A stretch of DNA of 64,000 bases, taken from positions 283,953,534 through 284,017,533 of the forward strand of contig NC_133660.1 of NCBI RefSeq assembly GCF_037893015.1, given 5' to 3'. This DNA is from Macrotis lagotis (taxonomy: Eukaryota; Chordata; Mammalia; Peramelemorphia; Peramelidae). Position numbers and translations under genes: made by a program. Below, in pieces: positions 16,632 to 28,349 of the stretch. Under the pieces are notes generated by a model. It saw only the letters and a list, made by a program, of their open reading frames with translations. It made no database searches and had not been told where the DNA came from. Numbering within the stretch: position 1 is the first letter of the stretch; every line of letters begins with the position of its first letter.

Positions 16632-19600
16632 GGGGAGGGTGGCTGAAAGAAGCCCGCAGTATGCAGGGGCTTCTGGGAAACCAGGCTTTCACGTGTGCCA
16701 GCAGATGGAGGGAGAGGAGAGGAGGTGCGTGGTGAGGGGCAGTTTGTTAAGACCCAGATGGCATGTCCTGTGGCCACCATGGACGGTGCTGGAGGAGAAG
16801 GGAGCCTGGGGGAGAGGGGAGGGCTGTTGGGATAACAGCAGGAAGTGGTTACCGGGCAGGGGGGTTTTCTCAGCCGTTGGTAAATCTGAATCACAGGCAG
16901 GAGGAAGCTGGGGACTGTGAGGCCAGGCTGGAAATGGGACCCCACCCTCCATGGCCTGTATATTTGGAGAGCTTGGGGGGCAGCAGTAGGGACAGCGGGG
17001 ACATTGGGGGGCTGGTGGGGCTGGTGGGTACCAGGGGCCTACCAACTCCTGGGTTGGCTCCCCACATGGGCATGCTCAGCAGACGTGGGGAGTATGTTTG
17101 GCTCTTGGTCTGGCTTGCTGCCTCTGTGCCCTTCTGTCTCCAGCCTGGAATGCCCTCCCTCCTGAGCCCCATCTTAGGGGGCCATTCACATGAATCTCTC
17201 CTGAACCCCAATCATGCCATTCTCACCAAGTTGCTTGGGTTCCCTTCCTTCTCCTCTCTGGTTGATAAGCTCCCTGAGGGCAGGGACTCTATGTCTAGTG
17301 TCTCTGAGAGAGTGAGGCATGTGGTCATTCGGTGACTTGTGAGTCTGTGGCTGCCAAGGAGCCGCCGGGGCCTGGGGCCTTTAGCTAAGGAGTACTATTG
17401 GTTTTCCTCCTCACGGCATTGAGATGGTGGCCGTGGGTGCTCGTTGTCATCAAGTTCTCCCCCTATTAGGAGCCTGACCATGAAGCCGGCTCTGGAGGAC
17501 CAGGTGGGTCTGGGGACGAAGGCCTGGTCCACGGGTGCTTGGGAGTGTTGGGGAGGAGACGTCTATCGGTTTGAGCCCGGATGCCCCAAGCTTCACCTGC
17601 CCCTTGGTCTCTTCTTCCCCAGGTCCTGGACTCCCCAGAGGATGGAACAGGAACCATCAAGCGCTCCCCTTTTGGGGGCCCTGGACCCCCAGGGCCTTCT
17701 GAAGTGGACTCTCCCAACTCTCCTCCAGGTAAGGTTTAGTCAGGGGAGAAGGGGAAGCTCTGGAGGTCAGTGGAGTTCTGGAAAGTTCCCCTTGTGCCCA
17801 CCCTCCTGGGGGAAACACAACAGGGAAAGGAAAAGAGAAGGAATGGCTCTAAGTGGGGAGGGGAGGAGGAGTGGGAGATGACGGCCCAGTCTGTGTGCCC
17901 ACTAGGGACCCCGGACCTGCCTCCGGCTCACTCTGAAACCCCACCACTGCTCTCTACTGAATGGGCCACCATGAAACGGAAGGAAGATACTGAGGTCAGC
18001 AAGGATTCCTAGATCCTGGGGGGAGGGGAAAGCGGGGTTGGAGGAGAGGAGTGGGAAGGGAAACTGGCTCTGAGCCCCCTCCGTCTCCTTTGCAGAGATC
18101 CTGCTGTCACGGCCTCCCACCCACCCCCAAAGTTCACGTAAGTGTCCCCCTTATGGCTCCGTCTTCAATCCAGCATCCTGGCCTCGGATGGCAGTCAATG
18201 CTCAGCTCCATGCCCTTTTTACAGATGAGGAGCCCAAAGCCAGGGCTTGGGGGAGGGAGCTTAGGCCCCACTTAGAAGCTAGGAAGAGTCAGAGTGGGCC
18301 CCAGGCCCAGAAGGCAGGCCCATGGTTCTCTCTTTTCTGTCCCTTCCCTTCCCTGGCCTTGGTCCTGTCTATCCTCTGCCCCAGATGGGCGCCTGCTTCT
18401 CCAAAGTCTTCAATGGCTGCCCGCTTCAGATTCACGCTGCTATCACCTGGATCCATCCTGTTACCCGAGGTAGGGTGGTGGCGGCAGCAGCGCCTGCTGT
18501 GGGGGCCAGCCCCCCAAGAGGAGAGGCAGGAGTGGGGCCCTGGTGGGGGGACTTCGCCGACTGGCCCCCCATTGTCACTGACACCCCTGTCCCCGCCCCC
18601 GGCTTCTGCTATTCCAGACCAGTTCTTGGTGGTGGGGGCTGAGGAGGGCATCTATACCCTCAATCTCCACGAACTACATGAGGATACCTTGGAGAAGGTG
18701 AGGAGGAAGAGAGGTGCAGACAAGACCGCATTTTTCCCATTTGAGTCCTGGCCATATTCAGGTCCTCAGGTTGGGTGCTGTGAACATGAGCTATTGGGGG
18801 GGGGTCCCCCTTGGTGATGGACAGGTGCCAAGGGGAGAGGGGGAGGGCCTCCAGGAGCATCCTGGGGTGGGGCTTTGGGTCCATCCCCAAGGACTGGGGT
18901 TCTGTTGGGGAGGGGGCCAGGAGGCCTGGCCGGCAAGTAAGCCACGTCTCTGTCCTTCAGCTGATTCCCCAACGCTGCTTCTGGCTCTACTGTGTCAACA
19001 ACGTCCTTCTCTCCCTGTCAGGTATGGTTGGGACAGCCAGGATGGGGGGTGGAGTCAGCGGGTCACCACCACTAGCCCCATCATCAGAGGACCTTTATTG
19101 CAACCTTTGAGTTTTACAGATGGGGAAACTGAGGCACCAGAGAGTTAAGAGATGTGGCAGAGCTAGACACCCGAAACCCGGGGCATCTCAATTTAATCCC
19201 AAAATCCTTCCTGGCTTTGATGCTCCCTAAGCTCTATGACCCTGGGCAAGGGACCGACCCACTCCCTGCCTCAGTTCCCACCCCCGTGAAATGAGGACAA
19301 CGATCCCTGCTCTGTCTCCTTCAGAAGAATAGGCTGGAGATAGAAATGTTCTAATAGGTCATAATGATAACTCTCGTTCTCTCTCCCCTGCCCTCCCCTC
19401 CCAGGGAAGACCACCCACGTCTGGGCCCACGACCTGCCCGCACTGTTTGAGCAACGACGGCAGCAGCAGCAGCGGCAGGTTCCCCTCTCTATCCCCACCC
19501 ATCGGCTCACCCAGCGCATCATCCCCAGGTGAGGTGGACAGCAGGGGGCATCCCTCCCCAGCCTCCTCCTTTTTTTTTTTTTTAGGTTTTTGCAAGGCAA

Positions 19601-22600
19601 ATGGGGTTAAGTGGCTTGCCCAAGGCCACACAGCTAGGTCATTATGAAGTGTCTGATACCAGATTTGAACCCAGGTACTCCTGACTCCAGGGCCGGTGCT
19701 TTATCCACTACACCACCTAGCTGCTCCTAAGCCTCCTCCCTTTCCCTGGGCTCTTTTGGTTTGGTGCCTCAGGAGAGAAGGGGGTTTGAACCCAGAGTCC
19801 TGGAGTGTATGGCAAGGCCGGCCTCCTCTGTCTGAGGGTCTAGAGGGACTCTGACCCTCCTAAGACCAGATTTGGTTCCTCCAGAGAAATAGCAGGCCCT
19901 TGAGAACAGCCCTCAGGGGCAGCTAGGTGGTGCAGTGGATAGAGCACCGGCCCTGGAATCAGGAGGACTTCAATTCAAATCTGACCTCAGACATTTAATA
20001 ATTACCTAGCTGTGTGGCCTTGGACAAGCCACTTAACCCCATTTACCTTGCAAAAAAAAAACCTAAAAAAAAAAAAACCCAGCCCTCGGCACTTGGGGTC
20101 CGTTGGGTTGGCAGTGACCTGGCAGGGCTGGCCCCCTTTCACAGACGGGTGGGAGTGAGGCCATGGCAGTCGGGACTAGCTCATGCCAACCTTCCCCACA
20201 GGCGCTTCGTCCTTTCTACAAAGATCGCAGACACCAAAGGCTGCCTCAAGTGCCGCGTGGGTAAGAGCTCGGGGCCAGGGCTGGACGGGTGGTCTGCCTT
20301 TCACAAACCAAACTAAGGGACTTCAAGGAAGGAGGAGAATCTGGGAGGGCCTCAAGAGGAGGCGGTCTCTATACTAAGCCCCAGAAGAAGATAAGGAAAG
20401 AGGGAGGGGAGGTGGAGGTGGGAAATGGCAAGTTAGTTAGCTAGGAGTCCAGTCTGCTCCCAATAGGAGGGCTGTGGCTCCTTCTGTCCCACCTTTTGGT
20501 CTCTCTTACTAGGGATGGTGGGAGTTAGAGGGGAGGGAGATAGCAAAAGCAAAGATGTCAGTCATTAGGAGAAAAAAGAAACGAATTTAGGAAGACGTTG
20601 GGATTTATTCTCAGTCCCTGAAGCTTTAGGGTGTCAGAGTTTGGGAGGGAAGGGCTGAAGCCAGACCCTGTCCAGGCTGGTGGATGGACGGAGAGAACCT
20701 GGGAGGTTGGCGCCCAGAAGGGAGGGAGCAAGGGCCTCATTCAGGATTCTGGTTTTCAGTCACCAAAGGAACAGGTGTAGAGGCCAAAGGCTTCCCTCCT
20801 CTGCCTTCCTGCCCTCAGCTGGGACATGGAGGGAGAGGGTAGGACTTGGAGGTATCAGAGCAGGGTTCGAATCTTGCACATCGGTTTGTTGACCGGAGCT
20901 GAGATCCACCAGCTCTCTTCTCCTTCACAGTTCGAAATCCCTACACGGGGAGCACCTTCCTGCTGGCCGCCCTGCCCTCCAGCCTGCTGCTCCTGCAGTG
21001 GTATGAGCCCCTGAAGAAATTCCTGCTTCTCAAGGTTTGAGAGCCTGAAGAGGGGCAGAGGAGGTCCCTCCCTGGGGGGCTGGGGAGGGCCCACAGGGTC
21101 TCTGAGCCTGCCCATCCCTGGCTGGGCTGAGAAAGGCCACCGCCTCTGTTCTTCTGACCCTGGCAGAATTTCCCCACCGTCCTGCCCAATCCTTTGGGGC
21201 TCCTGGAGCCTCTCATCCTGGAAGGGAAGGAGCTGCCTCAGGTGTGCGTGGGGGCCACTGGGCCCGGGAGACCCGGCCTGGGCCTCCAGTTCCACATCCT
21301 CCCGCTAGAAACCAGCCCCACCCCGGACTTCCTCATCCCTCCCGGTGAGCAAGGAGCCTTGGCTTCCATTTTGGGCTCACTTTAAGGGTCACTCCAACTG
21401 AAGGATTTGGCTTCACTTCACAGATGGGGAAACTGAGGCACCGGGCAGTCTTCTAAGATTGCAAGGTTTCAGCTCTAGAGCTGGAGTCACCTTAGAGGCT
21501 GTTTATTTTTTTTCACACATGGTGAAAGAAGTCAGATTTGAACCCGGGTCCTTTGATTGTCCAAGCTAAGGGTCTGCTGTTCTGGGTTGCCCCCGAAAGT
21601 GCTCCCAAAGCCTTTCCCTCCAACTATCCCAGTGAAGTCAGGGGAGCAAAGATCATCATTCCTGGCTCCGACTGGGACTTGACTGAAATCATATGACAGA
21701 GGACCCAGGTTTGAACCTGCCTCTGTTACTGCTCATGTGACCTTTGGTAAATCATATCCTCTCTCTGAACCTCAGTTTCCCCAGCTGTAAAATGAGGGGT
21801 TGGGTTAGATGGCCCTCCAAGGCCCATTCCAACTCAGGATCTGCTTTCCTACGGTCCTGTTGGTTACTTCCCCTCCCCTGGACTCAGTTTCCCCATCTGT
21901 AAAAGAAGAGGCTTGAGGATACAGACAGAAGAACCCAGAGCAGTCAGAGGATGAGATGTTGGGGATCAGGAAGGAGGTGCCCTGGGGAGGCCTGAACCCA
22001 AGCTCATGCCTCCTCTGTCCACAGAGGGGGCTCCTGGCGCTGCCCAGCAGGTGATCCAAGTGGACCGGGACACAGTACTGGTGTGCTTTGAACGTGAGTG
22101 GTGGCCTGGGGTTGGTGGCTAAGTCAGGGAGGAAGCCAAGCCATGGGCTGGGGGCTGAGCCCCACTTCCACCCTTCCCCACAGGCTGTGTGCGGGTAGTG
22201 AACCTGCAGGGGACCCCGACTGGCGCTCTGGCCCACGAGCTCACCTTCAACTTTCCCATCGAGACTGTGGGTGAGTGAGAGGCCACAAGGAGCAGCTTCT
22301 GGGCAGCCCAGAGCCCTTCTCTTTAGCCTGGACTCATGTGTGTGTGTGTGTGTGTGTGGTGTGTGTATGTGTGTCCTCACACACACCTGGAGGCTTTCGG
22401 CTCTCAGGCAAGGCCAGCCACCCAGGCACCCCCAGGCCCTGCTCTGGAGCCTCGGGGCCTCTGACATCAGAGTGCTTCAGTCCCCGCACCAAGGCCCCTC
22501 TCCTGTCCTCCACTCCCCCCAGGCTGGTCCCCTTGTTTTCCAGCCTGTCCTTCCCAGAGATGCCCAAAGTGCTGCCTGTCCTTGAGCAGCTGCTTGTGCC

Positions 22601-24451
22601 CCCAGTGGGGCTGGAGTGGCAGAGGAGTCTCCTCGGCCACACTCTGCTTCCTTTCCAGCCACGGGAACTGGCTGCTCTGGTGGGAGAGCAAAGTCAGAAA
22701 TGCCCAAGTCCAAACCCAGCCTGACTCTAGCCACGTGACCCTGGGCGAGTCACTGGACCTGTTTGCCTACATTTCCCCCTCCTGAACTGGGGTCAAGATT
22801 AGCACCCTCCCCTCTCCTGGGGCCGTTACCCCAACTGTTTCTATCATCCAGGGCTCATCACCGCGCCTCTCTGCCCAGCTCAGTGGCCCAGCTATCCCTT
22901 CCATGACATCATTCCTGCTCTTTCAACATTAGAAAGGCCCTTGTCCTTCCTTACATTATCATTGAGTCAGTGGAACTAGAAAGGGACTTTAGAAGCCATC
23001 AAACCCAACTCCCTCCCCATTTTACAGATGAAGAAACTGAGGCAAACAGGTTAATTGACTTCCCAGGGACTCAAAGCCTGCAAGTGCCTGGAGCTGAATT
23101 TGAACTTAGGTCTTCCTGGAGCCAGACCTGGCTTTCTGTCCCATCCTCTTCCTTGTAGTCTTCTTGTGTTCCTTTGCTACATTCCCTGGAGATCGGGAGC
23201 TCCCTGAGGGCAGGGCCCCTCCTAGTCCATCCTCCTAAGCCCAGTTCCTAGCCCCTGGCCTTTCCCCTTAGGGAAATGGTGACTCAATGTTGATCGGTGG
23301 AGTGATGGGCAGGCCGGTGAACTGGGGATAGTTGGACAGTCTATGGAAGACTCTGTGGGAGCCTTGCCCAGGAGGCCACTGGCAGGACAAGCTCTGCTCA
23401 TCTAGCCTCCTGGAATTTCAGTTTCCCCATCTGTAAAATGGAAGGTCCAACAGATGGCCTAGGGCCAGGCTCCTATGGTGTCTGTAGAAATGGGGGGGGG
23501 GAGCAGAGAGGAGGGGCTGCCTGAGCTCTCAGGGGCCAGGCTGACTCTTCCCCTTGTCTCCAGTTTGCCTTCAGGACAGTGTGTTGGCATTTTGGCGGCA
23601 TGGCATGCAAGGGCGGAGCCTGGAGACAAACGAGGTGAGGTCAGGCCTCTGAGGGTGGGTGCAGGAGTCTCCCCCTATCTCCAGCTTGGCATGACCCCCA
23701 TTTTCTCTCCCAGCTGACTCAGGAGATCACTGATGAGACAAGGATATTCCAAGTGCTTGGGGCCCATAGGTAAGAGTGGGAGCTTCGGGGGGGCAAGGTG
23801 ATAGCATGGCCAGAAATTGAGTGTCAATGGAGACATTGTGGTAGGGGCTGGAGGGGGGGGTGTTCCTGACTGATGGACAAGGGAACTTGGGTTTGAAGAA
23901 TGAAAGCCCAGGCAGATAAGGGAGTTACACAACTGGATACCCTGAACTTTGAGGAGGAAAGTGAGGTGTAGATCCAAGAGGGAGGAGAGCTGGGGGCCAT
24001 TTTGTTACATTACCTTGCTGGTCTATACTTATGAAACTGGAGAAAGAGGGAACAGATGTTGGTTCTAGTGGGATGTCAGCCCAAGGAGCTGATCAAGGAA
24101 AGTCTCAGAGACCTCAAGATGGGGGGGAGTTTAGAAGGGGTACCCAATGAAAGCTGTGGGAATGCAGGCAAAGTGCCCTGGACCATCCTGGAGCAGAAAC
24201 AGCTTCCAGGAAGCTGGCCAGGGTCTGGGAAACTGGGGCTGGGGTCCTTTATGGACATGCCCTGGCTTCCATCTTTTCCACTTTGAACCCTTCTTCAGCT
24301 AGTCCTGCTTCCCCAGCCCAACCCCCATCTTCTCTTTATCTCTCCATTGTCTCCTTCCACCAGAGATATCATCCTGCAGAGCACCCCTACAGACAACCCT
24401 GGGGCTCACAGCAACCTCTATATCCTCACTGGCCACCAGAGCAGCTACTGA
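11075..24451 (+). CDS. MAP4K2: MAP4K2 (germinal centre kinase), complete, 32 coding exons
   Basis: This is a Ser/Thr kinase of the GCK-I family that activates MAP3Ks and the JNK pathway downstream of TNF/TRAF signals. Exons: 11075-11173, 11245-11302, 11376-11466, 11598-11662, 11959-12014, 12438-12485, 12741-12783, 13075-13147, 13385-13516, 13602-13664, 13875-13956, 14143-14250, 14346-14424, 14571-14629, 15571-15614, 15700-15738, 17470-17503, 17623-17728, 17906-17994, 18096-18137, 18385-18469, 18618-18697, 18961-19021, 19405-19528, 20202-20260, 20931-21034, 21167-21344, 22025-22093, 22184-22270, 23564-23634, 23714-23769, 24364-24451. All phases agree and give 823 residues. Visible: glycine loop [10 protein letters not shown] (24-33), ATP lysine in AAVK (K46), HRDIK (D137), DFG (155-157), activation-loop [10 protein letters not shown], a Pro-rich linker (about 395-470), and a citron-homology domain from about 471 to the end (...ILTGHQSSY). 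Intact. Confidence 0.96.
12504..12556 (+). repeat. (GT)n microsatellite, MAP4K2 intron 6
   Basis: An uninterrupted GT run of about 26 units lies 18 bases after the exon 6 donor. It is likely to be length-polymorphic. Confidence 0.95.
13186..13332 (+). repeat. WSINE1-like SINE, MAP4K2 intron 8
   Basis: Recognised by CCTGGAGTCAGGAGGACCTG, GAGTTCAAATCC and ACTTGGGCAAGCCACTTAAC, with an A-rich tail (CAAAACAAAACAAG). The 5' end is altered from the usual CAGCTAGGTGG. Confidence 0.85.
13683..13800 (+). repeat. L2-like LINE fragment, MAP4K2 intron 10
   Basis: The pattern GCCTGGAATATGCTCCTTCC, then TTCCTTCAAGGCTCAGCTC and GACTCCTCCAGATGTC, follows the L2 3' region as I remember it. Confidence 0.5.
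15095..15345 (+). repeat. MIR-type CORE SINE, MAP4K2 intron 14
   Basis: The copy has a tRNA-like head (GTTCAAATCCAGCCTCAGAT), a degenerate CORE and the tail AATATTTACAAAGTGCTCTG. It is old and diverged. Confidence 0.6.
15350..15545 (-). repeat. L1 fragment (minus strand), MAP4K2 intron 14
   Basis: Read on the minus strand it contains CATATGAAAATTTCTCCAAA, an element also present in the L1 fragment at about 30150-30990, and further motifs of the 3' end of marsupial L1 (AGCTATTCCCCAATTG). The two blocks are out of their normal order and are joined directly, so the copy is rearranged. Confidence 0.5.
15930..16060 (+). repeat. Old interspersed repeat of uncertain family
   Basis: The core CTTGGGGATGCAATGACAGA and AATCCCTGCCCTCAGGGAAC belongs to a family also seen near 31630-31720, 37265-37450 and 59140-59260 in this window (consensus like GGGGATACAAAGACAGTCCC then TGCCCTCAAGGAG). 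I do not name the family. Confidence 0.45.
16533..16628 (+). repeat. (TG)n-rich microsatellite, MAP4K2 intron 16
   Basis: An imperfect TG/TGAG array becomes a pure (GT)n run at about 16597-16628. It lies in the largest MAP4K2 intron. Confidence 0.9.
17095..17320 (+). repeat. L2-like LINE 3' end, MAP4K2 intron 16
   Basis: The order GCCTGGAATGCCCTCCCTCC and then AAGCTCCCTGAGGGCAGGGA is the hallmark of the L2 3' end. Confidence 0.65.
19090..19375. repeat. Two MIR-like remnants, MAP4K2 intron 23
   Basis: About 19090-19200 reads as MIR-like on the minus strand (TTTTACAGATGGGGAAACTG). About 19210-19375 reads as MIR-like on the plus strand (TGACCCTGGGCAAGGGACC, GCCTCAGTTCCC). They sit head to head. 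Confidence 0.5.
19569..19728 (-). repeat. WSINE1-like SINE, MAP4K2 intron 24 (left of an inverted pair)
   Basis: A poly(T) run and CAAGGCAAATGGGGTTAAG lie on the left, and CCACCTAGCTGCTCC on the right. It is a fairly complete minus-strand copy. Confidence 0.9.
19916..20078 (+). repeat. WSINE1-like SINE, MAP4K2 intron 24 (right of an inverted pair)
   Basis: It begins AGGGGCAGCTAGGTGGTGCA and ends in an A-rich tail. The copy is near full length and oriented opposite to the copy 187 bp upstream. Confidence 0.92.
21410..21585 (-). repeat. MIR-like SINE, MAP4K2 intron 27
   Basis: CACAGATGGGGAAACTGAGG and ATTTGAACCCGGGTCC are in the order expected for a minus-strand MIR. Confidence 0.55.
21685..21860 (+). 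repeat. MIR-like SINE, MAP4K2 intron 27
   Basis: GGTTTGAACCTGCCTCTG, GAACCTCAGTTTCCCCAGCT and AGATGGCCCTCCAAGGCCCA are in plus-strand order. Confidence 0.55.
22336..22374 (+). repeat. (TG)n microsatellite, MAP4K2 intron 29
   Basis: A TG run of about 39 bases is interrupted once by GGTG and once by TATG. Confidence 0.9.
22970..23150 (-). repeat. MIR-like SINE, MAP4K2 intron 29
   Basis: TTTTACAGATGAAGAAACTG, then GAGCTGAATTTGAACTTAGG, is in minus-strand MIR order. An L2-like 3' end (GGGAGCTCCCTGAGGGCAGG) follows at about 23165-23260. Confidence 0.55.
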
Positions 24452-24898
24452 GCCCTGCCACCCTCACCACCAGGCTTGGGCCATAGGTCCCACCTGTGTG
24501 GCTGAGTCTGGGGTCATGAGCCTCTTTCGGTTTAGCTGAGGCTGGGGGGGGGGGTGTGGAGATGATATGTTCCTGAGATGTGTTTCAATGTGTGTTTGTG
24601 GGGGCAGGAGGGCCCCCATATGCACATATCCACAATAACTGGACTAGACCCAAGCTGCTGTGACTTCTTCCTTCACCCTCTGGGTGCCCCCTGCAACATT
24701 CCTATCTGCCCCTCTGGGAACTCTCCATTCCCACAGGGGCTATATAGGCTTTCTCTTGGACAGATTTGGGTGTTGGCCACTATATCTACCATATTGGGCA
24801 TGATCCCTTGGAAAGGGTGGTCTCCACATCTTGCCCTGGGCCTCAACCTCTGTTCAAGGCCCAGGGGGACATGGTATTTAACAGGGAACTATATTGAT

Positions 24899-24904
24899 AT
24901 TAAA
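24899..24904 (+). promoter_or_regulatory. MAP4K2: MAP4K2 poly(A) signal (ATTAAA)
   Basis: ATTAAA lies 448 bases after the stop codon and is followed by a GT/T-rich stretch (TTTGTTTTCCTCC). It is the first usable signal found in the 3' UTR. Confidence 0.65.
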
Positions 24905-25256
24905 GTCCATTTGTTTTCCTCCTTGGGGTCCTGTGATTATTTTGGGGGGCAATCTGGAGCATTTCTGCTGAACCCCCTCCCTGGAGACACAGTTTTTGCT
25001 TTTTATGACATTCACATGGCTTGTGATTCCAGGTGCTGCTTGGGCATATTTCCTAGGGCTTCTACTCTGGAATTCCAGAGGCTCCCCTCTGAACGGGCAT
25101 GGGAGGCCCCAAGGCCCAGGCCAGGTTAACTGGGGGGTGGGCAGGATGGCCAGATCCCAGCAGGAGGGAAGACTTGAGTAGAAGGAGAGAAGCCTTGAGG
25201 GAAGAGTAGATTCTGTAATGTTAATCACTTTAAGAATATCTATAAGGAAAGAGTTG

Positions 25257-25401
25257 AGGGGCAGCTACGTGTCGCAGTGGATAGAGCACCGGCCCTGGAG
25301 TCAGGAGGACCTGAGTTCAAATCCGGCATCAGACACTTAATCATTTCCTAGCTGTGTGACCTTGGGCAAGCCACTTAACCCCATTGCCTTGCAAAAAAAG
25401 A
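25257..25401 (+). repeat. WSINE1-like SINE with target-site duplication
   Basis: A near-complete copy runs from GGGGCAGCTACGTG to CCTTGCAAAAAAA. Flanking AAAGAGTTGA (25246-25255) and AAAGAGTCGA (25396-25405) look like a target-site duplication with one change, which fits L1-style insertion. Confidence 0.9.
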
Positions 25402-25768
25402 GTCGACCAGAGCCAGAGTGACCGGGTCCTCCTGTGCAAGGGCAGCTTCATGTAGAGGGCACCTACAGCCTCAGTGTCCTTCAGGAGCATCGAAACAATA
25501 TCATTCAGCACCTAGGAATCATTAGTTAAAATGGGAAGCTATCGGGCCCCCACAGTGTTGTGCTTACCTCCTTCCTGGAGCAGCATCCTAAATAGGGATT
25601 GCCACCCATCCAAGGGGTAAAAAGTCCTCATTTCACTTTGAATTACACAGAATAATTGGTCAAGACAGTGACCCACAGGAAGCCTGGAAATAAAGGCTGA
25701 TGTGGCAAAAGCTTAAGAAGGGTCAGAAGCTCTTCCCTTACCATGTAACCTTGGGCAAATCTCTGAAC

Positions 25769-25919
25769 TTTTTATTTTATTTTAATTTAAGGCAATGGAG
25801 TTAAGTGGCTTGCCCAAGGTCACATAGCTAGGTAGTTATTAAGCATGTGAGGCCACATTTGATCTCAGGTCCTTGACTCCAGGACTGGTGCTCTAGCCAC
25901 TGCGCCACCTAGCTGCCCC
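25769..25919 (-). repeat. WSINE1-like SINE
   Basis: A minus-strand copy shows AAGGCAATGGAGTTAAGTGG on the left and GCCACCTAGCTGCCCCC on the right. It is moderately diverged. Confidence 0.85.
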
Positions 25920-25934
25920 CATCTATAGTTTTGG

Positions 25935-26200
25935 ATTACATGGATTAATATGATTAGGGTGGATTTGTATGGATAATCATGGATTGTTTTTCTTTTGCTG
26001 TAATTCATTTATGATATGACCTTTTATAAATGTCATGAATCCATTTGGAGCTTATCCTGGTAGATGAAGCCGTTGCTGGACTCTTTTTAATTTCTGCCAG
26101 ACTGCTTTCCAATTTTACCGACAGCTTTTGTCCATTAGTGACTCCTTATCCTACATTTTGGGATTCATTTGGTTTATCCAACCCTGTCCAACTATGTTCA
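25935..26200 (-). repeat. L1 fragment (minus strand)
   Basis: GCCAGACTGCTTTCCAATTTT and surrounding T-rich sequence resemble the reverse complement of the L1 3' region. The copy is diverged. Confidence 0.45.
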
Positions 26201-26599
26201 TTTGTACCCTGAGAGGCAGTGTGTCTGTCACAGGGGAGAGTAAGAAGTCAATTGGGTTCTGCTCCCACCCTGGGCATTCCCAGCTGCACTGACAATCTCT
26301 CTAAAGGTTCCTCAATCTTAAAATGGTGGTTATGAAGACTAGAGGCAATGTATGGAAAGTGCTTTCTAAACCTTAAAACCTTTGAACAACGTTGGCCTCC
26401 ACTGGAAAGAGCCTAGAAGACCTTCTGGTCTAACCCTTTTATTTTATTGAAGAGGAAGATAGACGTCCGGTGGGCGAGAGAGGAAGAAGGGGGGGGGCAG
26501 CCAGGAGCCTCCAAATCCCATGCTCTTTATACCGCAGCAGGTTGACTATTATGACTGAGTCTTATCTGCTGGGAACTGGACATGAGTCAGACTCACACT

Positions 26600-27010
26600 A
26601 TCCTGGGCAAGCTGGGAGACTCTAATAGAAGGGAGCATTCCAGAATATTTTTTGTAGAAGCCCAAGTAAGAGTCATGCCTGACTAAACAATGAGAATTCT
26701 CTTAGCCACGAGCATGATGAGCATGTGGCTAAGAGGAAACCAGGGAATGGGATTAACCTTTCATAAAGTCTTTGGCAAGATTTTTTTACCAAAGTCTAAA
26801 AATGTGAGTCACTATGGGATTAGGAGCTGATTTGTCATGGATAGGAAACTCTTTCAGATAGGAAACATCAGAGGGAGAAATAGACCCTTCTATGAATGGG
26901 GAATTACAAACAGTGATGTCCCTGAGGAATTTGTGCTAGGATATAGCTCATTAAATCTTTTGATAAATGACCTGGAAGTTTGAGTATGCATCATGAAGCC
27001 TGCAGAATCA
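26600..27010 (+). repeat. CR1/L3-like LINE fragment
   Basis: GATGTCCCTGAGGAATTTGT, then GATAAATGACCTGGAAG, follows the reverse-transcriptase end of CR1/L3 LINEs, where the common text is (GG)GATCTGTGCT...ATCAATGACTTGGA. The copy is old and non-coding. Confidence 0.5.
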
Positions 27011-27544
27011 ATCCAACAAACATGAACTGAGAGTTTACTAAGGCCAGACATTGAGAATATGACAAAAAATGGTCCTATCCCTGCCATTAAGTTACTTAAA
27101 TTCTATAAACATCGGGCCTCAGTTTCTTTGACAAATGAGGGCATTGGATTAGGTGACCCCTAAGGTTCTTTCTGACCTTAGCTAGATGATCCTGTGATCT
27201 GGATGAGGAAGCAACAAGGGGCAGATGAGCTGTAGTGTATGCAAGGACTAGTCACCCTATTGGCACCAGCCAACCAGACCTCCCTAAGAGGAGGGTGGGC
27301 TCTAAGCTCACTCTTATGATCTGAAGGAAGGGACCTGGAAGCCACACAAACTAAAACGGGGAATTGAGGTAGGTTTGGGAATGTCTAGGAAAAGCAGAAG
27401 GAAAAACTACTTCATATCTTTGGGATTATGGAGGTGGGTAGGCTCTCCCTCCTTAATTGCTAACCAGGGTCTGTCTCCAACATAGCAGAAGGCCCCCAAC
27501 CCCACACATCAACCTCCTTGACCAGGCTAACCTAATGTTATCTT

Positions 27545-27760
27545 GTTCAGTTGTTTCAGTCATGTCTTACTCTTTGTGATATCATTGGGCGTTATCTTGG
27601 CAAATACAAGAATGGTTTGCCATTTCCTTCTCCAGCTCATTTTACAGGAAACTAAGACAAATGGAGTGAAGTGACTTGTCCAGGGTCACAGAGCTAGTAA
27701 GTGTCTGTGGCCAGATTTGAACTCAGAGTTCATTCTAGCCACTGTGCCACTTGGCTGCAA
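27545..27760 (-). repeat. MAR1-like SINE
   Basis: The RTE-type tail lies on the left (TTGTTCAGTTGTTTCAGTCA), TTGCCATTTCCTTCTCCAGC is in the middle, and the tRNA-like head lies on the right (TTTGAACTCAGA, CCACTGTGCCAC). Confidence 0.75.
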
Positions 27761-28109
27761 GGCTAATCTTTAGACAGTAAGCATTCATGGAAAACCCAAG
27801 ATTGGCAAAGCTGGCATCTACTGAAATAGCTTGAGACTCTGGAATCCTCTCCAGGCCAGGATGTTGAACCAGGAGATGCAAGTGGAAGCCCCAGGCATTG
27901 TCCTTAGTGCTGGGGGTACAAAGAAAGGCTAAAAGAATGGTAGAGCCTCAAACACTATGAAGCTTTCCATACGAGGATGACAGAGAGTAGGAAACTGGGT
28001 TATATATAGAACCCTTCTCCATCCCAGTACGGCCACCATGCCAGTTAACTTCTGTGAGACTTTACTGCAAAATGGCACTGGCAATCAATCAGAGCTGTTG
28101 TAACAAAGA

Positions 28110-28310
28110 TGGCTCACAGGATCTTAAATCTAGGGTCCTCAGTGACCATCTTTTCCAGCCCTCTCATTTCACAGATGAGGAAACTGAGGTCCTTGGAGTC
28201 AAGACTTATCTGAGGGTAATCCAGATATTAGTTATCAAGGGCAGGATTTGAACCCAGGTTCTTTAACACTAAAGTTACTGATCTTTCCACTGTATCACAC
28301 TAATTTTGAA
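28110..28310 (-). repeat. MIR-like SINE
   Basis: TCATTTCACAGATGAGGAAA, then GCAGGATTTGAACCCAGGTT, is in minus-strand MIR order. Confidence 0.55.
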
Positions 28311-28349
28311 ATACTATCAGTCTGAATATAGTTGAACTACAATTTATGC

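Noticed and set aside
25257-25401. tRNA-like A and B boxes (GTGGATAGAGC, GAGTTCAAATCC) in many SINEs
   Set aside because: They are heads of tRNA-derived SINEs with no cloverleaf acceptor stem, so no tRNA gene is called.
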